The notes beneath the pieces are model-generated. The model was not told the origin of the DNA. It saw nothing but the letters and a program-made list of their open reading frames with translations, and ran no database searches. DNA of 64,000 bases from Marsupella aquatica (lineage: Eukaryota > Marchantiophyta): the NCBI GenBank assembly GCA_973895155.1, contig OZ316895.1, forward strand, positions 1,550,001-1,614,000. Reading direction: 5' to 3'. Positions 23,243 through 34,479 of the stretch are shown here, one piece after another (the first letter of the stretch is position 1; each line of letters starts with the position of its first letter). A program made the position numbers and the translations under genes.

Positions 23243-24147
23243 ATTGAGATCATTTCAATACTGTCCTTGTGCTACAAAACAAATGGAGGTGATATCAGGG
23301 TGATTGGCAGCATTGCCCCTTGCTATGCAACTCCCCTTCTTATAAGACCGTGTATAAGACAATTTTATAATTCGTTTTCATTGTAGTGTACTAAGTAAAC
23401 TCTTGTACCTCTCAATTCAAGGAATCTTAAAAAAAATTAATATAGGGGAGAACAACCAAACTAGTCAATGTTTTAGGATTTTTATTAAAATTCTAAAAGT
23501 CTTTTAATAAAAATGAAAAAAGTCAGGAATTGTTTTTAATTTCATGTGGAAAACAAAGAAAACCAAACTTTATATGAGACACAAAAAAAAAATTAAATGG
23601 AAAACCCAGGTGTTTTGAAATTCTATTTTTATTATAGTCAACCTTTCAGTCCATATCTCAAAATGATGAGACGGGGTTTATCTCATCAGAGTCTCATATC
23701 TCAAAATTTGAGAGTCTCATATCTCAAAATTTGATTGTCCTTAACTTTGTAGTTAAGTTTAGGGGCAGAAAAAGGTATGGACTATCAACTCCATGATCCA
23801 TAACTTTTTGCCATAAAATTTGGTCAGATGTTACAAACACAAGTCAATCTAGAGGCTACTGAAAAGAACAAGCCTTAACAAACCTTTACATAACCCCATG
23901 AAAAAGCTGTGATCATTTGTTTATGGCCAAAATTCATCATTCATAAATATGAGTTTGTGAAACGCCCTAGTGAATGACCTCTTGGTACACAACAACACAT
24001 AGTGCCTGCAGGGAAGAGCACAAGCTCACAGTAGTGGCAGGTACTAATGGTCAAACAATGTCCCTAGCTTGTAGGGGTCCATTAAAAAAGTATGTCAATC
24101 CCCAGGACTAGAGTGGGTACTGCACGAAGAGCATCTCCACTCTGTAA
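23243..24147. other. AT-rich intergenic DNA
   Basis: Contains a short direct repeat of CATATCTCAAAATTTGA with GAGTCTC around 23695-23735. No gene or RNA recognised. Confidence 0.45.
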
Positions 24148-24430
24148 TGATTGAATCAAACAATTTACATACATACTGCACATAATTAGAATAACATTCT
24201 TCCATTTAAATAAAATAACAAGGTTTAGCATGGTATGGAATATTGATCATTCCATATTATCATATTTGATATGCAATTACACTATGCACATAGGAGTGAT
24301 TGAATCAAACAATTTGCATGCATACATAGTGTGCATAAGTACTGTAGTTAAAAAAAAACATTCACCATATTATATAAAATAATGAGTTTTATCATGGTAT
24401 GAATTATCATATTTGATATACAATTACCTA
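24148..24430. repeat. 149-bp tandem duplication
   Basis: Units beginning TGATTGAATCAAACAATTT start at about 24148 and 24297. Later landmarks (CATGGTATG, TATCATATTTGATAT) repeat at the same offset. The units are diverged by small indels. Confidence 0.85.
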
Positions 24431-24456
24431 TAAGCCACGGTTTGAGCTGACGGGAA

Positions 24457-24484
24457 AGTTTATGTGTTGCCCGACACATAAACT
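24457..24484. other. perfect 11-bp hairpin before a GC-rich stretch
   Basis: AGTTTATGTGT and its exact complement ACACATAAACT flank the 6-base loop TGCCCG. About 70 bp further on, the DNA turns GC-rich (24540-24700) with several CCCGGG/CCGGGC motifs. No RNA family is recognised. Confidence 0.5.
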
Positions 24485-24699
24485 CATCAGATTACGGCTC
24501 CAAAGGGGCCAAATGATGCATATTCTTCTTTATTACCCGACTGGTCCCAAATTCTCTCAAACTCCTTCCCTGCCTGGTCGCCGGGCTCCCCGGGACTCCC
24601 CAGTTTAGCGAGCCAGTCCCCCCAGCAGGGGCCAGGGATTAGGCACCGGGCAGTTGGGAGGACCGGGTGTGACTTATGACGGGTCCAGACCCCTCATTT

Positions 24700-27600
24700 G
24701 CCAATCAAAGCCAAACCAGGCAGTAGGCAAGCAATTCCTGTAATTGAGCTCTTGATTAAATTCAAGAGCAGCTATTGATTAGCAGTAAAGAGGTGGTTGT
24801 CCTAGACCGCTGCGCTGTGCGCTGTGGACTGTGGAGGAATCTGAAAGAGCAAGACAGTACTGCAGTGTCGGACAGAAAAGCACTTTACTACTGTCACCTG
24901 AACTTGAGTGCCTTCAGCTTGAGCTGCATTATTTCCCTTTCTTTCTCACTGCCAACAGCTACAGCTGAGCTGCTGTTGGGCATCCATGGCCAGGTCGCCA
25001 GGCGCACCAGAGGGGGGCAGATATGGGAGAGGGCAAAGAGAGCGCTGGTGACATCCAGTTATGCACGTTCGGCCTGCTCCTCCTTGTTCTCCTCCTGGAA
25101 ATGCTCCTCATCCCTCCTCGATCCATCCCTTCTCGCGGCATAATCTATTTGTCTTTCCACAGTCCCAGCAGCTCTCTGTGCCAGGGATAACAACGATTCC
25201 GCTGCTCCTCCTGTTCTTTCCACCTGCGACTCTTAATGTACAGTGCTGTACTGTACCATAGACGACTCGACGAAGCTGTTGAGGTATCTCCCGTTCTATC
25301 ATGCTCCCGTTCGATCGTGCTCGTCTATATATCACCCCCCACGACAACAGTACCGTCGCTCCCGTCCCTTCCCCAGAATCTTAGGCTGGGTCTCACAGCA
25401 ACAGCTTCCTCCGCTTGGAACTACTTAGCAGACACCAGTTTGGACGGCACATATTTATGAATGAATCATGGAAAGGTCCTGGGTCAAACAATTTAGTAAT
25501 GACAACCTTTTAAAGGAAAAGTGTCATTTATATCATTTCTCCGCAAAGATTCAGGACAGAGTTCAGTATGTCCTGGCAACTCCGTTTGTGGCACGGTGCT
25601 TTAGTCATGCACCACGGTAGAGTTGATGCGAACAGATGTAGACAGAGTAGAAAAAGTCTGTCAGAAGAGTTAGAAAATTTGGTTGAGTTAATGCAAACAG
25701 ATGTCGACGCTCCAACATCTACGAAGCAAATGAAGAACGAGCAAACGAACAAGAAGCAAAATACGAAACGAAATGTAGTAGAGCTTATTTATGCTATTGG
25801 CGAAAATAACGAGTATTAGAACTTGAAGTTTTCGCTTAAAACCCGTTATGCACACTGAAAATTAACAGCCAAAGAAACTGCAGATTGGAAGCGCTCGCAG
25901 AAACTCTTAAACAATCCAAAAGGCCATGAATCAGAACTTAGAATTTAATCGGAACCTTCCCCACTTCCCAGGGAGGACAGACACTGCAAGCCTAAGGCCC
26001 GGAGTCGGATAGGGCAGGAGTCCCACTCTATCACAAGTTTTTTTGTCTTGCGAGGTGCTTACGAACATTCCTGGCGACTAGAAAATTCTCCAGTTCTACC
26101 TTCAGGTCATTTGAACTCCATGCAACGACCAGTGACTATCCTTGAAGGTAGAGATGGTCGTCGGTTATTCTGGAAGATCATTGAACGGTCCATGGTTTAG
26201 AGATCTGAAGGAGATACTCAAAATTTTCACCTTGACATCCTGGTAGACGACAGGTCAGATGAGATTGAACTCTTCGAGAAAATAGCACACATAGACTGAC
26301 CTCCATGATTTGTGTTCAGTGCAAACGGCAGTCCAAATCACTGAAACCAAATCAGCTGTTGAAGTCAATCACTCCACAGAGGTGGATTTTATCCCCTAGG
26401 TTGAACATTTCAGGCTGTAAAATTTATATCTCAAGAGTCCAACAGCTGAAGTGCGGGAGGGAAGTCCGATTGATGCCACAGTAATGCCTAGCGCCATCCA
26501 AAAGCAAATTTATCGGAAAGTTACCAAATCTTCGTGGAGATGCTCGGGTAGAAATATAAACGTAACCAGTCTTGAGGGGTGATGGTTGGCACGATGCTCC
26601 ACAAGGCAGCACCGACATAACACAGGCGTACAAAGCCCGCAAAGGAAAAAGATTGTGTCGCAAGAGTCACAAGCACGGCTTCACTGCTTTCACTCCGGCT
26701 TACTTACAAAATTCACAAGCAGGACTTGCATTGCTTACAAACAGTTGCGGACAACAGAAAGGCTAAAGCACTGAAGTAGCAGAAATTTGCTGATTTGTTG
26801 ACACATTATAAGAATCTCTTTAGTAGCCACCTAGCTTTCCATATATGTAATTCGGGAATAGAGACAAGGCGTCGCTTGTCTAGACAATTCTAGTCGTGAT
26901 GTAAAGATCCTCACTGTGCAAAATACAGTGCCTACTCATGCATAAAGCAGTTGACAAGGCGTACTCCGAAAGAAGTAACACGAAGCTTCTATTAGGCATG
27001 ATCCTGTGACATTCTTCCTTACAATACTCCTAATTTACACGTTAGTAACTTCTAACCAATCACGCGCAAGGGCTTTTCAACAAAGAAGAGACGAGATCTA
27101 TACACTGTTCAACAAGTTCTAGACCCTGTTTCCCAGTTAGGTGCCTGTCAGGAACACGAGCATAACAGTAAGTCAATTAATTGTTGTCCACTGTATTACA
27201 TTGTGCATGGTCCGAAAACACAGGTTCTTGTTCATAATTCTCGTATTGAACAACGACAGTAAAAATACTTCGAAACTGCAAACGTAGTGCAGTGCCTGGA
27301 GATACTGGTGTATCACTGAATTGGTCTAACTAGTCGTATTGTCTACCCTGTTCTGGCATCTATGTACCTACTGCTAGAAAGAATGCACACAATGCAGGTC
27401 GTCAATGCTCCATTCACTCACTGATTTAAATGTGGCCGTTAGCGCGGTGAGGCAGTGAAACAAACTGATTCACTACTTTGAGCAGAGCGCATTGTTGGCA
27501 AAATCGGTCAATAAAACAGAGAAGTATTTCAAATTTGCAAAGGCCTCTGTAATTTCCTCCACTTTGACTGAAATGTCCCTTGCCTAAATTAATCACTGGC

Positions 27601-27840
27601 TGACTGCCGCTGATTTAAAGGCGGCATTCAGGTTATGGAGGGATGCGACACACTGCCTGGAAAAGTTTCGAGCAGAAATGTTTCCTTACCAACCATCAAA
27701 TACAAAATACAGTTCTTCGGGTACTGAAGAAATTGGGGGACACAAGCCGAAAGTCCAGTCATGAGTGCTTCACAGGAGCTGTATGTACCACTAACAACCA
27801 CATCCATGTTGGCAAGGGGTTGAGAGTCAGACCGCATTGA
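24700..27840. other. gene-free DNA
   Basis: Several frames of 60-122 codons overlap on both strands at 24.8-25.5 kb without domains. The motif GAGTTRATGCRAACAGATGT is repeated around 25620 and 25685. A TATA-like TCTATATATCACC lies at about 25322 (plus), but no gene follows. Nothing further is supported. Confidence 0.4.
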
Positions 27841-28110
27841 CCTGGAGGAGAGTGCTTCCTCATCAAACTCAGGCCATCCAACCATAGCAACTCCTCTACA
27901 GATGCTTCCAAGAAAAGAGTTCCAGCCACAGTGCGTCAAGAAGCCACCAGAGAAACAATGCAAAAAACGTTGAAGCTGCAGGGCGAAACGCTCTTCACGA
28001 GAACCCTCGGTCCTCGATGCGTGAGTGACGTTGCGGCAGGACATTTGAGACATCCCCACAGTTCGGATCACGGGCTTTACTCTGACGATCCACAAGTAAT
28101 AGACCCGTCT
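27841..28110 (-). pseudogene. UDP-glycosyltransferase fragment (PSPG box)
   Basis: In the minus frame around 27850-27965 the translation contains GGFLTHCGWNSFLGSIC followed by GVAMVGWPEFDEE. This is the second half of the plant secondary-product glycosyltransferase signature, the UDP-sugar binding site. Just upstream are YLWIVR and, in a shifted frame, SRIEDRGF, which fit the segment normally preceding the box. Frameshifts separate these pieces. The donor-binding Gln normally ending the box is replaced (E-E-A), and no N-terminal acceptor domain or full C terminus is found. It is a decayed remnant of 80-90 codons. Confidence 0.8.
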
Positions 28111-28145
28111 TTGCTTCGACGCCATAAGTCAGCTCCTTGGTCTCA

Positions 28146-28353
28146 GTCTCAGAAAGGTAGACAATGCTTCCAAACGAAATTCACTGAAGAGACTCCTTGT
28201 GTGTCGAGCACTAAATTCGCTCCAAATCCTGGGTCCTCGGAACTAGCCAGTCTCAGAAAGGTAGACAATGCTTCCAAACGAAATTCACTGAACAGACTCG
28301 GTGTGTGTCGAGTCACTAGCTTCGCTCCAAATCCTGGGTCCTCGAACCTCGCC
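28146..28353. repeat. 104-bp tandem duplication
   Basis: Two units beginning GTCTCAGAAAGGTAGACAAT start at 28146 and 28250 and agree at roughly nine positions in ten. They lie between the glycosyltransferase remnant and the 3' end of the ANTH gene, about 100 bp beyond its stop, so the array may enter its 3' untranslated region. Confidence 0.9.
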
Positions 28354-28452
28354 AACTATGTTGGGATCCCTAGACAATTAAGTGTAAGCAGTAGCTGCAG
28401 GAGCAGCCAGGCCAGATGCTCGCACATAATTTCTGATTGAATGGCGATGGAG

Positions 28453-30396
28453 CTAATAATATGAAAATTGCCGATACATTCCCTGATTATAGTATGGGAG
28501 AGCCAATTGAGGTTGCGGGTAAAGAGAAGCGTTTTGATTGTGTATATTCGTCATACTGTACTGACCCCTCATACCCTCCGATTGATACTGTTGCCACATT
28601 TGCTGCTCTTGAACTAAAAGTTGTTGTTTCTTCAACACATCAGACATTTGGACGTAGGGTGGTGGGGGAACGACAGCAGACGCGGCAAATGGATCCTGGC
28701 CCGGCATAGCCACGGATTGAGGAGCTGGAAGAGCGAGCACATTGGAAGACGGTCTCGAAGCCCCTGTTGACGCAACGCTGCTTTCGCTACCGGAAGGAAC
28801 GATGTTTACCGCTCTACGAGCATCCGCTTGCTCGTACATGCTGTCGAGGAGAAGAGGGTTGAAGCCACCCGCCAAGGTTTCCCCTTTCGCTTGAGCAAGA
28901 TTACTAGCAGACTCGACCAAGGCAAGCTCCCATCCTGCCTTTCCCGAAACGTCTGAAAAGTTTGCCCTGGGCATGCCCGGTCGATCTCCGGGCGTGAACG
29001 ATTCCCACTTACCATTCCCCGGGGCCCCAGAAGAAAACAATGCGAGGGCAAGCTTATCTTCCTCCTGCTCAGCCGTCAACGCGCCTTCCTTTAAATTCAG
29101 CAAATCTGCTTCAGTTTGCACTTCTGGCTCGGGCTCGGGCTCGGGCTCAGGCTCAGGCTCCACAACAGGAGGTGCGGGAAGCGCCTTCATTTCCATCGTG
29201 TCTTCGTAAGTCCTTTGGGGTGAGGGGCTCCTCGGTCTAGGTTCTGGTTCAGGGCTCTTCGGCCTGACCACCAGTGCAGTGCGCCCGTCTCTCAGGTGAT
29301 CCTCAAGCTCATCCAACTGATCCGGAGTCACCTTCGTGACACTCGGGTACTCGGAAGAGCGACCCACACCAATGTCCTTGCAAAGAGCAAAAAACGATGA
29401 GAGCTCCTGTAGCTGCTTACCTGCTCTCTTATAGACGTCAAAGGCTTTAATTGCGACTGGATGCTCCATCTCGAAGAAGCCAGCCCGAAGCCGCGCCAGG
29501 CCATCACTCAAATCGGTGTGAAGCTGGAAGGACTCGATGACAATAGCATACAAGGCAATCTGAATCAGGCGGTTAATCCTTGCGCCACCTGTGGGGCGGC
29601 AACCAAGGACGCGCTCCAACAATCTCTGCAACTTCGGCAGCTTTTCTAATAACATCTCAGGATTCATTTCCTTAATGGGAGTAGCCTCTCCATTCGAGTC
29701 CTCCTTTTGCTCATACTCATAGTCCCGTTCAGAGCTGCCGTTCCTCCTCCGTTCCGAGCCATCACGGCGGGGGGATCTCCAATCATCGTAGGTGCTTCTC
29801 CTGTCATCGTAAGAGCTCCGTCTTTCATCGTAAGAGCCTCTCCTCCTGTCATCGAAACCAGGCGAACGCCTATAATCATCTCGATCTCGAGGCGATCTGC
29901 GGTTGCTGTTTCCCTTTCTGTCATTCGAAGAGGAGAGGCAATCTAGGCGCTCATCTAGAAACAAACTGTAAGTACGAACAAATGCAGAATAATCCCACGC
30001 TTCAGTAGAATTGGAGTCGTCCCTGAAGCCACCCATGTTCAATATGCGGATACCGTAAGTTCCCGCTTTATTAATCTCCTGCTCAAAAACTGGATCCCCG
30101 TCGCGCAGAAGCCGATGGATGACCATGAGGGCCTTCAGAGCCACGATCCAGTTTTTTGTTTTGCTGAGCCGCTTCGACAGCCCTGCAATGCATGCTTGCG
30201 TGTAGCCGCGAGAATAGGAGACGTAGTGGAGAAGCTCGTGCATGTACTTCTCCTCTGTTGGAAATTCGTCATGGCTCGTTGCCTTCACCAGCGTCACATC
30301 TAGATCTGGCGAGCCAGTAACCTTCGCGATCTGTATGCTGGTTTGATCTTTCACAACCCCCAACGCCTTACGCAGCTTCAGCTGCACCGGTGCCAT
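28453..30396 (-). CDS. ANTH-domain clathrin assembly protein (ECA4/CAP1 type)
   Basis: Endocytic adaptor that binds phosphoinositides at the plasma membrane and recruits clathrin; in Arabidopsis the ECA4/CAP1 pair is associated with the TPLATE complex. Single exon, 647 residues from the ATG at 30396, where the family start MAPxxxxLRKALG begins; an in-frame Met 15 codons earlier is less likely. The ANTH domain spans about 1-370, with the lipid-binding KATSHDE at 38-44. It is interrupted at about 155-240 by an Arg/Asp/Ser linker with YDxRRS-type repeats (residues 189-210). A proline/EP-rich stretch (380-427, EP run 413-425), clathrin-box-like DLLNL (431-435), an ALALF segment, DPF (568-570, an AP-2-type motif) and the family's conserved tail PPPPYVQM ... 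QEQQMWQQYQ ... GMRGQ follow. The whole length matches the family, so I consider it intact. Confidence 0.96.
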   Translation of the reverse strand: MAPVQLKLRKALGVVKDQTSIQIAKVTGSPDLDVTLVKATSHDEFPTEEKYMHELLHYVSYSRGYTQACIAGLSKRLSKTKNWIVALKALMVIHRLLRDGDPVFEQEINKAGTYGIRILNMGGFRDDSNSTEAWDYSAFVRTYSLFLDERLDCLSSSNDRKGNSNRRSPRDRDDYRRSPGFDDRRRGSYDERRSSYDDRRSTYDDWRSPRRDGSERRRNGSSERDYEYEQKEDSNGEATPIKEMNPEMLLEKLPKLQRLLERVLGCRPTGGARINRLIQIALYAIVIESFQLHTDLSDGLARLRAGFFEMEHPVAIKAFDVYKRAGKQLQELSSFFALCKDIGVGRSSEYPSVTKVTPDQLDELEDHLRDGRTALVVRPKSPEPEPRPRSPSPQRTYEDTMEMKALPAPPVVEPEPEPEPEPEPEVQTEADLLNLKEGALTAEQEEDKLALALFSSGAPGNGKWESFTPGDRPGMPRANFSDVSGKAGWELALVESASNLAQAKGETLAGGFNPLLLDSMYEQADARRAVNIVPSGSESSVASTGASRPSSNVLALPAPQSVAMPGQDPFAASAVVPPPPYVQMSDVLKKQQLLVQEQQMWQQYQSEGMRGQYSMTNIHNQNASLYPQPQLALPYYNQGMYRQFSYY

Positions 30397-30497
30397 TGCT
30401 TCCGGCTGCTGACGGTCAATCACTCGCAATGTCTCTCGCAATTCGACTCCCTACAGCGCCTTTGAACTATACGGGATCTGTCCTACTCAAACTCTGT

Positions 30498-30579
30498 CTT
30501 GCCCTCCCTCACAATGTATCTCGCTCTAGATCGTTGATCTTGCCCTCCCTCGCAATATATGTCGCTCTAGATCGTTAAG
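30498..30579. repeat. 41-bp tandem duplication in the ANTH gene leader or promoter
   Basis: Units beginning CTTGCCCTCCCTC start at 30498 and 30539 and differ at a few positions. They lie 100-180 bp upstream of the start codon of the minus-strand ANTH gene, so they fall in its 5' leader or core promoter. The purine-rich complement (GAGGGAGGGCAAG) is present twice on the coding strand. Confidence 0.85.
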
Positions 30580-30599
30580 CTTCAGAATTCACACGGTCT

Positions 30600-31240
30600 A
30601 GCTTGATGCTAATCCAGATCAATCAAAAGGCAAAGTCTAGCCGTCCAGATCCATATGCTTGCGTCAGTAATGATGGCATGTGCCTGCCAAATCAACAATG
30701 AATTATTGTGACTTAGTAGGGCTCCCACCGTCCTAATAATATCACATGTCTGCAGTCCAACTATGAGTTGTGAAGAAGCATAGAATTAACGTGAACTCAC
30801 CTCTAAATTCTCCCCACCTTGCACCTCACAGCTAGTTTGTGAGGCTTTATTCCTGCCTATGCCTGGTTTCACCTTCAAGCAACCTGCCTGCCACTCCGAC
30901 AAATAGCAGCATTTCTCCTTTCAGTTGAGACAGGCCAATGTGTCCTCGCCTACGGCACTCCTGGAAAAGCTGAGTGGACAATGTCCGAACACAGAATTTT
31001 GCAACAAATCCAACATTCGCAACCAAGCCACAAAATCCCCAAAGAGTTGCAGCAACGCGTCGATCGTCGACAACTCCGACGGAATGCCTCCAGTCACCCA
31101 CTTCTGAGACACAGAAAGGATCCTCAATTGCAGAAGTTGACGCAAGCGATACTGAGATCGTCACTCCCAACCCGACATTGTTGAGCTTCGATTCAATTAC
31201 TCGCACTCCAGTGACACCTCTCCAGCCACACGGATTGGCA
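30600..31240. other. upstream region of the ANTH gene
   Basis: Promoter side of the minus-strand ANTH gene. A plus frame 30974-31495 is open for 173 codons and the opposite strand for 119; neither shows a known motif. I do not call a gene. Confidence 0.4.
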
Positions 31241-31249
31241 TTCCCAACA

Positions 31250-32110
31250 TTCGAGCTCCTGAAGACACCGTCCCGATCACTCGTGAAGCGATTTCTACAC
31301 CAGCAGCACCCTAAAGCTACAGCTCACTTTCTTCGCACACGGCTGAACGCACACTGCAGCTTGGCTGCACTGAAAAACGTGGAGAGCGATGGAGCAATTC
31401 GTTCGACGCTTGGGTCATTTGCTGACCGAGCGAGTCCCACCTCGGCACGAGAGGAGAGGAGAGGAGAGAGGAGGAGAGAGGGAGACAGCAGATGACAGCC
31501 GCGTCGCTCTCCCACCCGGCCACAATGCGGAATGGCGTCTTTGCTCGGTCAAGCACAACACGGCCCGAGCAAGTACTCCTCCTGACGTTTCCTCCTTCAG
31601 AATAATAACCAGATCCCTCTGCCTCAGGCGCCTCCGCCCGGTGCTCCCTATGAGCTGGCCGCCACATCGACGGCGACACTGACGAACCAACAACAACCTC
31701 CTGCCGAACCTCCCACCCCACCTCCGCCTCCTCCGCGACACAAAAACGAAGCACCGGACTGTACGCTAAGTACAAGCACCGGACTGTACGCTAATAAGGA
31801 CCGTCATCAAGCGCGACGCGCCCGGAGGAATGAACGAAATGCTGCTAGACAAAAACGAAGGGCCGGACTGTACGCTAAGGACCGTCATCAAGCGCGACGG
31901 GCCCGGAGGAACGAATCGCTGCTTTCCCGTCCGTCTCTCTCCCCGCGACGCCCCTTGTTGGTCGCTCTCTCTCGCGCCTTCCCGGCCAAGCGCCTCCGTT
32001 CCGGTGCCGCTGAGCTGGCGAGCCGGCTGGCTGGCTGGATGGATGGATCCTGGCTGGCTGGCCCTCGGCGGCGGTCAGTGGTGATGAGCTGGTCGGCTCC
32101 ACTAAGTCAC
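31250..32110. other. CpG-rich island-like stretch with a duplicated segment
   Basis: GC and CpG content are clearly higher than in the surroundings, with a purine run (GAGGAGAGGAGAGGAGAG, near 31450) and GCTGGCTGG repeats (about 32025-32060). A segment with CCGGACTGTACGCTAA occurs three times (about 31750, 31778, 31863), and CACCGTCATCAAGCGCGACG-like sequence follows two of them (about 31799 and 31881). Frames of up to 152 codons exist in several phases on both strands, as GC-rich DNA often gives. It may be a promoter or a noncoding transcription unit; no gene is supported. Confidence 0.45.
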
Positions 32111-32269
32111 TAACCACGAGCCAGAATGGCGAATTGCATTCTTCTGCTTTGCTTCGACACAATTATACATTTGGCATTAACTAACCATGTGACTTTTGCC
32201 TACTGGTCAGCTCTGTGGGTAGGGGGTGTTTTGTGAATAGCAATCCAAGTCACATAGGTTCGGCTCCAT

Positions 32270-33260
32270 TTTTCTCGTGCATGCAATATGGGTTCTTTGC
32301 TAAACTGCTGGGTATGCCAAAATGTTTTTCCAATCTCCCCTTGCATGTTATGTGGGTTCTGTGCCAACATTTCTTCGCCAAACTGTTCTTAAACTCTTCT
32401 TTGGCGGGTCTGGTGCCAAACTGCTTTGAGCAGATTGTTATGCCCCACGGGCACTTGTGGTAATTGTAAGAAGCATATAAAAGTATCAGCTTTTAATTGC
32501 ATTGTCACTAAAGGGCCCGTTCCAATTTACAAAATTGTCATTGTTTTTAATTTATGTATATGGTTACCCTGGTTACAGTGATGAACTTCTCGACCATATA
32601 CAAAATTGTGACACATTTGTAAATATAAAACAAATGCGTCAATATTGTCAATTCGAGCAACTTTAGTTACAAAGTAATTAGAAGTTGATAAAAGTGTATT
32701 AACCATATCTCAAGTTCAATCCGAGTCCCCACATGGGGTGCCAGACTGCTTTGGGCAGGTTGTTATGCTTGACAGGCACTTGTGGTAATTATAAGAATTC
32801 TCTAAGACAATATAAACCAAGAGTCTCAACTGATCTCTTGCCTGTAATATTGGTTTGGTGCAAAACTGCTTCGTGCTGGTCTAATGTGTCATGCGTTCAT
32901 TGGGACTTGTGGTGCTTGTAGGATTGTATGAAAATAATACACAAATATAAACCAGAGTTTTCCTTGCATTTCCACGGACAGCTACCCTTGCAGTAATACC
33001 TGGTTGAAGGTCATGGTTATCAAGCTCAACATCTATTCTCATATACACCCGAGTAGGGCCTAGTGGTCAACGTGAGTGGTCAGGGGTGACTTGTGGTCAC
33101 CAGGGTCCAAGTTCAAACCCCTACGATATTGTCCTTCTAAAGAATATGCTCCTGCATGTAGTATTGGTTTTGTGTCTAACCTGTTTGGGAGGTCAAATGA
33201 GTTGTGCGCCACAGGTGCTTGCGGTACTTGGAGGAAGCATGAAAATAATACAGCAATATA
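32270..33260. repeat. degenerate repeat array
   Basis: At least four diverged copies of a module reading roughly GGTGCCAAACTGCTTTGGGCAGGTTGTTATG ... CACTTGTGGTAATTATAAG (interrupted here) lie near 32405, 32738, 32858 and 33165. Several are followed by AAATAATACA and AATATAAA motifs. Spacing is irregular, so it is an old array or cluster of related insertions. Confidence 0.7.
33050..33128 (+). repeat. possible tRNA-related SINE head
   Basis: GGCCTAGTGGTCAACGTG resembles a polymerase III A box, and AGTTCAAACCC about 50 bp later resembles a B box. No cloverleaf can be drawn, so it is not a functional tRNA. The tail is not delimited. Confidence 0.3.
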
Positions 33261-33489
33261 AAACAATTGCACATTTGCCACAACAAACTACTCTAGTTGC
33301 TCGGCCTATTCAAACGCAGATTTCCCCTTTAAAAAAACATATCCTCTGGTGCACTTTGCACTGGTGGTCATCAAGAGGACCCACAGGAAGCTCCGAAAGT
33401 GCGTCGCCCTCCCTTTTGGGGGCCATTATTACAGTCGGTGACACTTATGATGGGTTTTTTAAAGGTTGGTTTGTCTGCCAACAACTTTG

Positions 33490-34140
33490 ACACCGTCTCC
33501 TAAAGCTAGATGAATGGCAAGAGGGGGAGGGAGGTTACCATTGTCAAGACTCCCGGTTTGGCGTTTTTGTTTTCTGGCACTTTTAATATATACTATCCCT
33601 TCTTTGAATATAATTAGATGTGATTCAAGCCCTTTGTGTCATTCTGTTAAGTTTTCAATAATTTGGTGAGGAGGCCATCAACACCAAGGCTTGTACGTAC
33701 TACTGTTAGGAAGTTTGCAGCTAGCAAACGAAGGCGCTTTCTGGGAATTGGGGAATCGATGCAATGAGTCCTTAGTTTGTGCTAATATTGAGAGGAGGCA
33801 TGTATTGTTTCCTGTGCATATCAATAGATGGGAATAGAATAAACCTACTCCAAAATATCTTCTTAACCAATGTCAAAATGTGTCCTTCAGCCTTCAAGAG
33901 TTCAATGGTCGTGGCTTTAGAACTTCTAGTCTCAATTTTTGAAGTTATTATCCTTTCATGTTTTGTCTTATTCAGATTTTTGTGTCTTGTATTTTTATTT
34001 CAATGTGCCTTATGAAGGGGCAACCTTTGTATTATATAAATTTAAAAAATGGACCCTTTAATTTTTGGTATCTTTGAGAATTTTGAACTCATTTTGGAAG
34101 CCCTCTTGATTTTTAATCTTTGTTATCTCTTAGATTAACC
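33490..34140. other. AT-rich intergenic DNA
   Basis: No gene recognised. The 78-codon plus frame at 33779-34015 is hydrophobic but without family features. Confidence 0.4.
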
Positions 34141-34150
34141 AATGACTTTA

Positions 34151-34475
34151 ATTTCTACCCCTTGAACAAAGTCTTTAAGTCTTCTCATGAAAGAGAGAAA
34201 TGATTTGTACTTTCTACCACTTGAACAAAGTCTTTAAGTCTCTTCATAAGCAAGAGAGAAATGATTCTAAATAAAGTGAACATATCATAGTGTTTTTCCC
34301 CCTTATTTTAAGGGAAATCTGTGAGACCTCACCCCATATAAAAGGAATAGTCAGTCACAACATTTGAACTCTATATACATGAGTCTTTCCCCTTATTTTA
34401 AGGGGAAATTTGTGAAACCTCACCCCACATAAAGTGAATAGTCAGTCACAACATTTGAACTCTAGATCCATGAGT
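34151..34475. repeat. two adjacent tandem duplications (about 60 and 90 bp)
   Basis: Units with TTTCTACCMCTTGAACAAAG start at about 34156 and 34216 (period about 60). Units with CCTTATTTTAAG start at 34301 and 34391 (period 90) and carry GTCAGTCACAACATTTGAAC. The second array includes the small palindrome CCCCTTATTTTAAGGGG. Confidence 0.85.
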
Positions 34476-34479
34476 CTCT

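Noticed and set aside
24775-25460. Cluster of 60-122-codon frames
   Set aside because: Frames overlap in several phases on both strands with low-complexity composition; no family resemblance.
31317-31775. 152-codon GC-rich frame on minus
   Set aside because: CpG-rich DNA lacks stop codons in several phases at once; no motif supports translation.
33050-33128. Functional tRNA gene
   Set aside because: Only A-box- and B-box-like strings are present; acceptor and anticodon stems cannot be formed.
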